Shown here: piece after piece, positions 9,206 to 17,869 of the stretch
Position numbering within the stretch: position 1 is the stretch's first letter
How the letters are laid out: every line of letters begins with the position of its first letter
Origin: an uncultured Sphingobacteriales bacterium
GTDB lineage: Bacteria > Bacteroidota > Bacteroidia > Chitinophagales > Chitinophagaceae
DNA: 64,000 nucleotides
Reading direction: 5' to 3'
Assembly (NCBI GenBank): GCA_937871285.1
Contig: CALMQS010000049.1
Location: forward strand, 62,001-126,000
Position numbers and translations under genes: made by a program
Notes under the pieces: generated by a model
What the model was told of the DNA's origin: nothing
The model's input: only the letters and a program-made list of their open reading frames with translations
The model's database searches: none

Positions 9206-10721
9206 CAATGAGCTTTAATTCATAAAAATCCTTTCGCCTGTCTTTCAGATTTCTTACGCTGCCATAGCTGTGCAGTTCATCTAATAACGACAGGTCAACT
9301 CCTGCTATCAGTATCATTTCGGTATTGGCTGTGGCTTCGCTGATGATACAGTTGGAAGGGAAGGTAAAATCGCTGGGGGTAAATACCGCTGCCTGGGAAT
9401 ATTGAATGTCCATATTCTCCACTTTGGGCAGGTTACCCACACTGCCCGTAATAGCCACATAGCATTCATTTTCTATGGCACGCGCCTGAGAACAAAGCCG
9501 TACCCGCATGTAAGCGTTTTGCGTATCGGTAAGGAACGGAACAAATAAGATCTGCATTCCTTCTTCACTCAATAACCTGGGCAGCTCGGGGAATTCTACA
9601 TCATAACATATGAGGATACCAATTTTGCCGGCATCGGTATCAAATACTTTTACACTGTTGCCGCCCTTTATTCCCCAGTGCTTGGCTTCATCGGGTGTGA
9701 TGTGTATTTTTTCGTACTGGTCAACAGCGCCATTGCGGTGACATAAAAAACCAATATTTTTTAGCGACTCCCCTTCAATGCTGGGCAGGCTGCCCGTAAT
9801 GATATTTACATTATAGCGGATGGCCAGTTCCTGGAAACGCACCTTGATCTCCGGTGTATATTGAGCCAGCGATCGCATGGCCTCTGCTTCCGGCATTTCG
9901 TTGAAGCCAGCCAGCAGCGGGCCATTGAATAATTCCGGGAACAGGGCGAAATCACTTTTATATGCAGAAACGGAATCAACAAAATACTCCGCCTGGCGAA
10001 ACAATTCATCCAGATTATTATAAGGCCGCATTTGCCATTGTATTAATCCCAGCCGCACAAATGTTTTTACATTAAACAGGTGTTTGGGATCGGGAACATA
10101 ATATACATTGAACCATTGCAGCAGGGTAGCAAATTCTTTGCTTTGCTCATCTTCCGGCAAATAGTTGTGCAGCACTTTTACTACATGAAAATCATTGGCA
10201 AGCTGAAAGCTCAGTACCGGGTCGTATATTTCTTTGCTTTTTACTTTTACTATGTATTCCTTGGGACTCAATTGATCTGCGTATTGATGATACATAGGCA
10301 ATCGTCCGCCAAATACAATTGCTCTCAGGTTCAGATTTTCGCAAAGATCTTTGCGGGCATCATATAATCTTCTGCCCAGCCGCAGTCCGCGGTAATCGGG
10401 GTGAATAAATACTTCTATGCCATACAATACATCTCCTTTAGGATCATGCGTATTGAAGGTATAATTGCCGGTGATCTGTTTGTAGGTATGATTATCGCCA
10501 AATCTTTTATAATCTACAATGATGGATAATCCACAGCCTACCACCACGCCATCGGCTTTTATAACGATCTGACCTTCGGGAAATTTTTCAATCAGTCTTT
10601 CAATGGCGCCGGGACTCCAGTAGCCGCCCTGCCAGCCGCTGTACGATGCTTTCATTGCTTCCAGCAGTTGCCTGTAATCTTCAAAACGCAGTCCTCCTAT
10701 TTCTATTTGCTCTATATTCAT
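9177..10721 (-). CDS. GNAT acetyltransferase-carbon-nitrogen hydrolase fusion
   Basis: A 514-residue two-domain protein. The N-terminal GNAT domain (about 1-200) has HPDYRGLRLGRRLYDAR at 107-123. The C-terminal nitrilase-superfamily domain (about 220-505) has the complete Glu-Lys-Cys triad: E263 in FPELFNG, K338 in YEKIHITPDE, C372 in LICYDVEFPE. Fusions of this kind are annotated as bifunctional GNAT/carbon-nitrogen hydrolases; an amidase role is expected but the substrate is not known. The following GNAT gene overlaps its end, which suggests co-expression. Confidence 0.9.
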   Translation of the reverse strand: MNIEQIEIGGLRFEDYRQLLEAMKASYSGWQGGYWSPGAIERLIEKFPEGQIVIKADGVVVGCGLSIIVDYKRFGDNHTYKQITGNYTFNTHDPKGDVLYGIEVFIHPDYRGLRLGRRLYDARKDLCENLNLRAIVFGGRLPMYHQYADQLSPKEYIVKVKSKEIYDPVLSFQLANDFHVVKVLHNYLPEDEQSKEFATLLQWFNVYYVPDPKHLFNVKTFVRLGLIQWQMRPYNNLDELFRQAEYFVDSVSAYKSDFALFPELFNGPLLAGFNEMPEAEAMRSLAQYTPEIKVRFQELAIRYNVNIITGSLPSIEGESLKNIGFLCHRNGAVDQYEKIHITPDEAKHWGIKGGNSVKVFDTDAGKIGILICYDVEFPELPRLLSEEGMQILFVPFLTDTQNAYMRVRLCSQARAIENECYVAITGSVGNLPKVENMDIQYSQAAVFTPSDFTFPSNCIISEATANTEMILIAGVDLSLLDELHSYGSVRNLKDRRKDFYELKLIDDNKNRFKP

Positions 10722-10852
10722 TTTTTATATTTTTCTCAGGTAAGAACTTCTGTAATATAAATTATTCGGTTGTTTTAAAATTCGCAGGACAAAATTACTT
10801 CGTTTCATACCGCTTGCCTAAAGAAAGCATAAGATATTATATGCGCTGTTTT

Positions 10853-11587
10853 TTATTTTTCGATTTGGGTTTCATTCCAGTAATAGCTGTCGGGGTGTAT
10901 TCTTTTCCCAAAAACAGCCGTGCCCACCCTTACAATGGTGGCGCCTTCGGAAATAGCCGTTTCCAGGTCGCCGCTCATTCCCATCGAAAGCTCGTCCATT
11001 GCAACATTGGGCAGGTTTAAGCCGGTAATTTGCTTTTGAATATTTTTGAGCAATTGAAAACAGTTCCTGACCTTTTCGGTGTCTGCGCTAAAAATACCAA
11101 TCGTCATTAATCCTTTAATCCGGATGGCGTCCATGGCGGCTATTGCTTTAACCAGTTGAAGGGCGTTTTCGGGCGCTACACCAAACTTGCTTTCTTCAGC
11201 GGAGGTGTTAACCTGTATCAAAACAGACATGCTCCTGCCTTCGTATTGGAGGCGCTGGTTGAGCTTTTGAGCCACCTCCAGCCGGTCAACAGATTGGATA
11301 CAATCTGCATACCTTAGTACTTCTTTTATTTTGTTGGTTTGCAGATGCCCGATGAAATGGGTTTCGTGTGGGGTATCTTTTAATGCTTCAAATTTTTCTT
11401 TTAATTCCTGCACTTTATTTTCGCCGATCAGGGTTTCGCCCTGTTGCAAAGCAATTTTAATATTTTCGGCAGATACGGTTTTGGTGGCAAGCAATAGCTT
11501 TACCGAACCTTCATCTCTGCCGCATTGATCGCATGCGGATTTAATGCGCTGTTTAATGATCGCAAGGTTTTCAATAATCATACTCAT
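10853..11587 (-). CDS. yggS: YggS/PLPBP-type pyridoxal phosphate homeostasis protein
   Basis: A 244-residue single-domain alanine-racemase-fold protein that binds PLP and takes part in vitamin B6 and amino-acid homeostasis, in the cytoplasm. The PLP lysine is K36 in LLATKTVS. Family landmarks include GENKVQEL, HFIGHLQTNK, LIQVNTS, GLMTIG, the LSMGMSGDLETAI phosphate-binding segment and VRVGTAVFG. Length is normal. It is separated by 131 bp from the GNAT-nitrilase gene on the same strand. Confidence 0.95.
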   Translation of the reverse strand: MSMIIENLAIIKQRIKSACDQCGRDEGSVKLLLATKTVSAENIKIALQQGETLIGENKVQELKEKFEALKDTPHETHFIGHLQTNKIKEVLRYADCIQSVDRLEVAQKLNQRLQYEGRSMSVLIQVNTSAEESKFGVAPENALQLVKAIAAMDAIRIKGLMTIGIFSADTEKVRNCFQLLKNIQKQITGLNLPNVAMDELSMGMSGDLETAISEGATIVRVGTAVFGKRIHPDSYYWNETQIEK

Positions 11588-11633
11588 ATTAATGCAAAGG
11601 TGCCGATTAATTGAACATTGCTTCGCTGCAATC

Positions 11634-12539
11634 TTAAAGGATCAGCCCCATTTCTTTCATCCAGTATATGCATCTGCCAAACCATTCATCAAAGGAAGGA
11701 GTGGTTAAAAAGCCGTGTTCCCCTTTCGCATAAATATGCAGTCCGGTGGTTACGCCATTGTGTTGAAGAGCGGCATAGAAAGAAAGGCTGTTGGCTACCG
11801 GAACTACCGAGTCGGCATTGGAATGCACTAAAAAGGAGGGAGGCGTGTTTTTGTCAACCTGCAATTCATTTGAATACAGGTTAATTTGTTTTTGCGTGGG
11901 AGCATCTCCAAGCAAATTTTTCCGTGATCCCGTATGTCCTATGCTATCGGTAAAGCTGATCACGGGGTTGATAAGCAGCATGAAGTCCGGACGAAGACTC
12001 ATGCTTTTTGTATTTTCAATTAAAGCGTCACGGTAATGCGTACCTGCTGTAGAAGCCAAATGACCTCCCGCCGAAAAACCCATGATGCCGATTTTTTGCG
12101 GATCAATATTCCATTCAACGGCCTTTTGGCGAACCAGTTGAATAGCTCTTTGCGCATCCTGCAATGGTCCGATGGATCTGTCTTTCATCGTTTTATCAGA
12201 AGGTAGCCGATACTTAAGCACAAAAGCCGTTACCCCCAATTTGTTGAACGTTCGGGCTACGTCGGTTCCTTCGCGTTTTGTAAGCAGCACATGGTAGCCG
12301 CCGCCCGGACAAATGATAACCGCAGTACCGTTTGCTTTGTCCTTTGGCGGAAGAAAAACAGTGAGCGTTGGAACGGATACGTTGAAGGCGAGTGAATCTA
12401 CCAGTTCATTCGCTTTTCTATTTTCTTCATTTGCTGCGTCTGTTGAATTTGGAATTTTTCCGGTGTACAAAGGAATTTCCTGCTGTGCAAAACAACAATT
12501 GCATATTAATATAAAAAGTAAAGCAAGGCGGTAAAGCAT
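11634..12539 (-). CDS. Secreted alpha/beta hydrolase, esterase of the BD-FAE/xylan-esterase type
   Basis: A 301-residue exported alpha/beta hydrolase with a signal peptide ending around residues 18-19 (CFA-Q). The oxyanion segment CPGGGYHVL (77-85) is followed by the nucleophile elbow GFSAGGH with Ser156. The acid is D243 (NADSVVPV) and the His is H275 (GEHGF). This set is typical of exported acetyl-xylan or feruloyl-type esterases; the actual ester is not known. It sits among sugar enzymes, which supports a carbohydrate substrate. Confidence 0.85.
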   Translation of the reverse strand: MLYRLALLFILICNCCFAQQEIPLYTGKIPNSTDAANEENRKANELVDSLAFNVSVPTLTVFLPPKDKANGTAVIICPGGGYHVLLTKREGTDVARTFNKLGVTAFVLKYRLPSDKTMKDRSIGPLQDAQRAIQLVRQKAVEWNIDPQKIGIMGFSAGGHLASTAGTHYRDALIENTKSMSLRPDFMLLINPVISFTDSIGHTGSRKNLLGDAPTQKQINLYSNELQVDKNTPPSFLVHSNADSVVPVANSLSFYAALQHNGVTTGLHIYAKGEHGFLTTPSFDEWFGRCIYWMKEMGLIL

Positions 12540-12719
12540 ATTGGCACTGAATAAATTTCATTTCAGAATAGCATTCATAACGCTTTGTTGGTTGGGAGAG
12601 CGTTTTTCACTCACGCATCACTCACCTGTTCGATATTCGTTCCTGCCTTTGTCGGGCATCAAATAAAAACACTATAATTCGTGAGCATCTCAAAATTCAC
12701 TATTCACTTCTCACCTTCC

Positions 12720-14003
12720 CTACACCAGGTCCCACTTCTTCCTTGGCTTCCTGGAAAGCAGCCTGTTGGCTTCCTTGTCGCCAATAAACTTTTCTTTGTC
12801 AGCATTCCATTGAAGTGGTCTTCCAAGCCGGTAAGAAATCAATCCCAGGTGCATGGGTAACGTCATTTCGCGCGCATAAGCGAGGTTCGATTCGGGTTGC
12901 GATCTTGATTTTACCGCATCCACAAAATTTTGCTGGTGACCGGGCGACCGCGGAATACTTTGGGGTACTTCCGGGATATCGGTAACGGTTTCGCCGTTGA
13001 TGGTAATTTCCCGCGAGCCATAATCGCAGATCAGCGTTCCTTTATCGCCTTCAAAAAAAGCGCCAATGCCGCGTTTAGCCGCTCCCGGTACATTAGGTGG
13101 TTCGGTTGTCCAGTGTATATTTAATCCGTCAAATTCGTAATCTACATTTATCCATTTGGGCGCGTCTGCTATACCGGTCGGGGCTTCGCCTTTAGAACTG
13201 ATGCTTTTCAATCCCTTGGGTTGTATGGACCAGAATACGATATCCGCAATATGGCACCAGAAATCGGCAAACACGCCGCCGGAATAATCTAAAAAATAGC
13301 GATAGGTGAAATGGCATTTCGCGGGGATATAATCCACATAGGGAGCAGGGCCCAGCCACATGTCCCAATTGAGCGTAGCAGGTATGGGTGCGGGCGTTGG
13401 CGAGCCCAAATCGGGAGGCGCGCCGGTTTTCCACAAACGAACCGTATGTACTTTTCCTATAGCGCCCGACCGGATGATCTCTACCACGCGGTGAAAATTA
13501 TCTCCGGCATGTATCTGGTTACCGAGCTGAAATGTCCTGTTGTATTTTGTTGCGTTTTTCAGCATTGTATTCCCTTCCTTTACATCATACGACAGTGGCT
13601 TTTCGCCATAAACATCTTTCCCGGCCTGGAATGCCAGTGATGCAATAGTAGCATGCCAATGGTCGGGCGTTGCACAGGTAATGGCGTCAATATCCTTCCT
13701 GTCGAGGATATGGCGGAAGTCGCCATAAGTTTGTGCCTTTGTATCAGGGTGAAGCCCCTGCAGGGTTTTAAGTGTACTGCCTAAGTGTAATTCATCCACA
13801 TCGCAAAGCGCAACAATATCTACTTCGGGTATATTGGCAAACCATTTCAGATGATTGTTGCCCATGCCGCCCAAACCGATGTGTGCAATACGCAACTTGT
13901 CGCTGGGCGCGGCTTTGCTGTATAAAGAAGGCAAAATGGCAAAACCCGCGGCGCCTATTCCCACTGTTTTAATGAATTTTCTCCGGCTGAAATTTTGGCT
14001 CAT
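12720..14003 (-). CDS. Exported Gfo/Idh/MocA family oxidoreductase
   Basis: A 427-residue NAD(P)-dependent sugar oxidoreductase. The Tat signal is SRRKFIKTVGIGAAGFA. The Rossmann dinucleotide-binding loop GLGGMG is at 43-48, and the family motif EKP at 134-136 carries the catalytic Lys. A C-terminal alpha/beta domain with long inserts matches the Bacteroidota exported subgroup, which usually keeps its cofactor bound in the periplasm. It lies back-to-back with the DUF4838 gene, leaving 168 bp for divergent promoters. Substrate unknown. Confidence 0.9.
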   Translation of the reverse strand: MSQNFSRRKFIKTVGIGAAGFAILPSLYSKAAPSDKLRIAHIGLGGMGNNHLKWFANIPEVDIVALCDVDELHLGSTLKTLQGLHPDTKAQTYGDFRHILDRKDIDAITCATPDHWHATIASLAFQAGKDVYGEKPLSYDVKEGNTMLKNATKYNRTFQLGNQIHAGDNFHRVVEIIRSGAIGKVHTVRLWKTGAPPDLGSPTPAPIPATLNWDMWLGPAPYVDYIPAKCHFTYRYFLDYSGGVFADFWCHIADIVFWSIQPKGLKSISSKGEAPTGIADAPKWINVDYEFDGLNIHWTTEPPNVPGAAKRGIGAFFEGDKGTLICDYGSREITINGETVTDIPEVPQSIPRSPGHQQNFVDAVKSRSQPESNLAYAREMTLPMHLGLISYRLGRPLQWNADKEKFIGDKEANRLLSRKPRKKWDLV

Positions 14004-14110
14004 ACAAGTATTTTAGAAATAAGGAAAGATGAAAATTTATTTAAACTTAAGAAAGAAATGATTAGGATCGGTTTTATCCGTAATAATTCTGCTGATAAAT
14101 CGTACCGTAT

Positions 14111-14144
14111 TTTGACAATAGAGTGAATTTAATTTTTTAGTTTC
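14111..14144 (+). promoter_or_regulatory. Candidate promoter of the DUF4838 gene
   Basis: TTTGACA at 14111-14117 could be a -33 element and TAGTTTC at 14138-14144 a degenerate -7 box, with 23 bp from the TTTG end to the TA. It lies 27 bp before the ATG at 14172. Confidence 0.35.
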
Positions 14145-14171
14145 AATTTCCCGGCACTAAATGATTTTTTT

Positions 14172-16727
14172 ATGAACAGAAGCATTTTGTTAGTGTATTT
14201 ACTATCCGCAGTATTTTCTGGTGTGTCAGCGCAGGGACCGGTCAATAAGCTGGTTCCGGGACAGTGGTTGCATTCCTGGCTGCTTTGTGGTCCCATTCCC
14301 CTGCAGGAAGATTCTTCACGGGAGCAATCATTGCAGCACTATCCCGGATTTGATACGGATTATCTTCTAAAATTGGGAGGCGAAGCCGGGCTGAAAGTTA
14401 AGGCAGGCGATGTAGTAAGATTTAAGGGAAGTTCAATCCCGTGGAAGTATGTAAATGCTCCTGATTCTATTATTGACCTGGTGGCGAATGTTTCCAGGAT
14501 ATCACCGGCAGCAGCTTATGCCTATTCGGAGGTAGAATGTTCTGAGGAAGGTGTCTGGCTTGCTGCGCTTGGAACCAACGACGGTGGCAGCTTGTGGATT
14601 AACGGAGTACGTCAATGGGATTATCAGCCGGCCAGGGGTATTAAGCCCGATTCGGATCTCATTCCGGTTATTCTGAAAAAAGGGAAGAATACTATTTTGC
14701 TGAAAGTGGAGCAGCGTGGCAATATGTGGGGGTTCTGTTTCAGGTTTCATCAGTTCTCTGCTGCAGAAGCATTACAAAGAGGAAGTTTTTTTAAAGTGAA
14801 TACTTCAGAAGAAGGGGGCAGCAGATTGGTTTCAGGTTTTTCACCTGAAGTGCTGTCCAGGCTGCTTAAGCAGGTGCGGATTACCGTTCGTAACAGGCAG
14901 GGGAAGATTATGCTTGATGAAAAAAGAGAAAAAGAATTCAGTGGCTTGCTTGATTTGCCTGAAACAGACTACAAACCCCTTACGGCTGAATTGTTACTTC
15001 AACTTAAATCGGGCGAGGTATTGTCTCGGAAAATTGATTTTATTTCAGGTAAGCGTTTGGAATATCCTTTATTTAATCAGGGGAGAAGCAATTATCGTAT
15101 TGCGCTCTCAACGGGAGCTTCAGCATCAGAAAAATGGGCCGCAAAGGAACTGCAGCACTGGCTGAAGGAAGCCTCCGGGGCAGAACTTCCCATTGTTGAA
15201 TCGGAGAACAATGGTAATGGCCCCCGGATTGTGATTGGCTATCCCGGATTTTCTGCTATTGGAGAAAAAGAACCGGATACAAATGACGAATCATTCCGGT
15301 ATTTCAATTCAGGGGCAAACATTTATATATACGGCGGCAGACAGCGTGGAACCATGTATGGCGTTTTTTCTTTTTTAGAACGCGAATTAGGTTGTCGTTG
15401 GTATACCCCACAGGTTGCTGTGATTCCGAAACGCGGCGAACTTAAGTTTACCTGGTTTGATCATTCGGAAAAACCCGGTGTAAGCGTTCGGAATGATTTT
15501 TATTATGAAGCTTTTGAACCCATATGGGCAGCCCGCAACCGCGTGAACGGCGCGATGTCTTACCGTAAGCAGCCGGGCGGGGTTGAAGCCTACTGGGCGG
15601 TTCATACTTTCTTCCCGCTTATGCCGCCTGAAGAATTTTACAAAAAACATCCTGGGTATTACAGTCTGATTGACGGGAAGCGCATTTATGAACGCGCACA
15701 GCTTTGTTTGTCGAATCCTGATGTGCTGCGGATTATAACGCAACGAATAAAGGAAAGAATGCGTGAAAGCCCGGAATACCTGATTTATGATGTTAGCCAG
15801 AATGACTGGGCTAACCCGTGCCAATGTGATAACTGCCAGGCAATTGTAAAACGGTATGGTGGTGAGTCGGGAATAATGATATGGTTTGTCAACCAGGTGG
15901 CTGATGCTGTAGCGCAGGAGTTCCCCGGTAAATTCATTGGAACGCTGGCTTACCAGTATACCCGTTCAGCACCACGGGATATTGTTCCGCGCAGTAATGT
16001 GATTGTACGTTTATGCAGCATTGAGTGTTGTGTAGCTCACGATTTTCACTGCTCCGCAAACCAGGCCTTCTTAACCGACTTGAAAGAGTGGTCTGCCATT
16101 TCACCGCATCTGTATATTTGGGATTATGTGGTAAACTTCGTACACTATCTGTCACCGCTCCCCAATTTTGCTACGTTACAGCCCAAAATCAAAACATTTC
16201 AGCAGCATAAGGCCATTGGAATTATGGAACAGGCAGCCTATCAAAGCAGGGGAGGTGAGTTTGCTGAGCTCAGGGCTTATCTTCTTTCCAGGATATTGTG
16301 GAACCCGGATTGTAATACGGAAGAAGTGGTTGATGATTTTTTGGCAGGGTACTATGGCCGGGCCGGAGTGGCCGTGCGCCGTTACTTTGATTTGCTGCAA
16401 AGCCTGGTAAAACCGGATATACATTTTGCATATGGTATTCAACCATCCGATGAAATATATTCAGAAGACTTTATTAACGAGGCGGAAAATATTTTTGCTG
16501 AAGCGGAAAGCGTGGCGGATAATGTTGAGGTTTTGCAGCGGGTTGAACTGGCTTCGTTACCTTTTTTGTACCTGAAGTGTATGCAGGCCCCGGCTTCGGC
16601 CAGACAGGATGGAACGTATGATAAATTCTGCCGTATTGCTGAACGGGAAGGGATCACCCATTATAACGAAGAAGGAGAATCTTATCGCAAGGCTTTTCAT
16701 CAGAAGATTAAAGCGGCAGTTCAATGA
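14172..16727 (+). CDS. Exported DUF4838 domain protein (glycoside hydrolase-like)
   Basis: An 851-residue exported protein with a signal peptide cleaved near A20 (VSA-Q). An N-terminal jelly-roll region (about 30-200) is followed by a GH20/GH67-like N-terminal alpha/beta domain (about 300-405, ending LGCRWYTP). The DUF4838 barrel follows, with the characteristic Cys cluster at 550, 552 and 555 (CQCDNC) after YDVSQNDW. DUF4838 proteins resemble alpha-glucuronidases, but no activity can be assigned from the sequence. It is divergent from the Gfo/Idh/MocA gene. Confidence 0.85.
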   Translation: MNRSILLVYLLSAVFSGVSAQGPVNKLVPGQWLHSWLLCGPIPLQEDSSREQSLQHYPGFDTDYLLKLGGEAGLKVKAGDVVRFKGSSIPWKYVNAPDSIIDLVANVSRISPAAAYAYSEVECSEEGVWLAALGTNDGGSLWINGVRQWDYQPARGIKPDSDLIPVILKKGKNTILLKVEQRGNMWGFCFRFHQFSAAEALQRGSFFKVNTSEEGGSRLVSGFSPEVLSRLLKQVRITVRNRQGKIMLDEKREKEFSGLLDLPETDYKPLTAELLLQLKSGEVLSRKIDFISGKRLEYPLFNQGRSNYRIALSTGASASEKWAAKELQHWLKEASGAELPIVESENNGNGPRIVIGYPGFSAIGEKEPDTNDESFRYFNSGANIYIYGGRQRGTMYGVFSFLERELGCRWYTPQVAVIPKRGELKFTWFDHSEKPGVSVRNDFYYEAFEPIWAARNRVNGAMSYRKQPGGVEAYWAVHTFFPLMPPEEFYKKHPGYYSLIDGKRIYERAQLCLSNPDVLRIITQRIKERMRESPEYLIYDVSQNDWANPCQCDNCQAIVKRYGGESGIMIWFVNQVADAVAQEFPGKFIGTLAYQYTRSAPRDIVPRSNVIVRLCSIECCVAHDFHCSANQAFLTDLKEWSAISPHLYIWDYVVNFVHYLSPLPNFATLQPKIKTFQQHKAIGIMEQAAYQSRGGEFAELRAYLLSRILWNPDCNTEEVVDDFLAGYYGRAGVAVRRYFDLLQSLVKPDIHFAYGIQPSDEIYSEDFINEAENIFAEAESVADNVEVLQRVELASLPFLYLKCMQAPASARQDGTYDKFCRIAEREGITHYNEEGESYRKAFHQKIKAAVQ

Positions 16728-17173
16728 TATTTTGATTGCGCTTTTAGTTTCATTTTTTTGATGAAGGCCCCATTCGCGCCATAACTTAAAATAGCCATCA
16801 TCAGCTCTTGCGTGATATAAACCCCTATCTGAACCTGCACTTCTTCAGAACTTTCCAGGATCAGCTTTTGTGAATGATGCAGCGGTTGGCTCAAAATGTG
16901 TTTCGCTTGTTTTGGTGTAAAGGAAAGAATCACTTTTTCCGGATTTTCGGTATAACGGTGCGTAACACCAAAACTGTATCTAAAATATTCTTTTCCGTTA
17001 AAGCCAGGATCGTTAAAATAGGATTCTGTAGCTATTTCTATGCACCGGATCCTGTCAAAGGCGAGTACAATAGAATTTTTGGTACGGGCGGAATAACAGG
17101 CAACATACCACCGGTTCCGGTACTCCTTCAGCAGGTAAGGGCGGTAAATGTGCTCTTCACTTCTTTATCGAAG
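16721..17173 (-). pseudogene. WYL-domain regulator remnant, N-terminus missing
   Basis: The minus strand from about 17173 down to 16721 encodes a continuous, startless WYL domain. It reads YRPYLLKEYRNRWYVACYS, then FGVTHRYTENPEKVILSFTP, then the conserved end KQAKHILSQPLHHSQ and LMMAILSYG. A TAA closes the frame just upstream of the domain, and no HTH region precedes it. WYL regulators normally have an N-terminal HTH, so this is the C-terminal part of a lost gene. It converges on the DUF4838 gene, overlapping its stop by a few bases. Only the last 70 codons have an apparent start (GTG). Confidence 0.75.
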
Positions 17174-17216
17174 GGCTAATAATTAATTTCTCAATGTCTG
17201 CTTTTCAATGATCAAT

Positions 17217-17849
17217 TTATATCATACTTAACTTCTTTGCTGTTTTTAATAATTGCTGAGTAGAGCTTGCATTTAGTTTTTGCATTAAATTTTTACGATG
17301 GGTTTCCACCGTATAAGGGCTAATGAAAAGCCTTGCGGCAATTTGAGGCCCGTTTAAACCATCTTCCAGAAATAATAAAATTTCTTTCTCCCTTCTTGTA
17401 ATGGCGGGCATTTCATTCAATGCAGAAGAAAGAGAGGAAAAATGTTCCAGCACTTTTTCATTGGCAGCCTGGCTCAGAAAAATCTTTCCGTCCATTACTT
17501 TATCGATGGCCTCTAATAATTCCTTCCGTTCCATATTTTTTAATAAATAGCCATTAGCGCCCCTGTGCAGCAACTGGGTAATAATAGAACTTTCGTTAGC
17601 GGAAGTGAGTCCAATTATTTTACTGTATTTGTTTTCTTTTCTTATGATATCGCATAGTTGCAGACCATCCATATCCGGCAGACTGATATCCAGCAAAATA
17701 ATTTCCGGCTTATTGTCTTTTAAATAGGTTGCCGCTTCATTGGCAGTAGTGGCTGTGCCCGTAATATTTACATAGGCAACATCTTTCAGCATCATGGCTA
17801 TGCCGCCGGCTACCAGAGGGTGATCGTCTATAATATAAATATTTATCAT
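17217..17849 (-). CDS. NarL/FixJ-type response regulator
   Basis: A 210-residue response regulator. The receiver domain has the acidic pair D8-D9 (IIDDHP) and phospho-acceptor D54 (LLDISLPDMDG). The LuxR-type HTH lies at about 145-205 (TRREKEILLFLEDGLNGPQI and SPYTVETHRKNLMQKL). It is 20 bp downstream of the histidine kinase gene and surely its partner. The C-terminal HTH implies DNA binding; the divergent exported-protein genes are the obvious candidates for control. Confidence 0.95.
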   Translation of the reverse strand: MINIYIIDDHPLVAGGIAMMLKDVAYVNITGTATTANEAATYLKDNKPEIILLDISLPDMDGLQLCDIIRKENKYSKIIGLTSANESSIITQLLHRGANGYLLKNMERKELLEAIDKVMDGKIFLSQAANEKVLEHFSSLSSALNEMPAITRREKEILLFLEDGLNGPQIAARLFISPYTVETHRKNLMQKLNASSTQQLLKTAKKLSMI

Positions 17850-17869
17850 TGCTTGATAACCAAAAAGGG

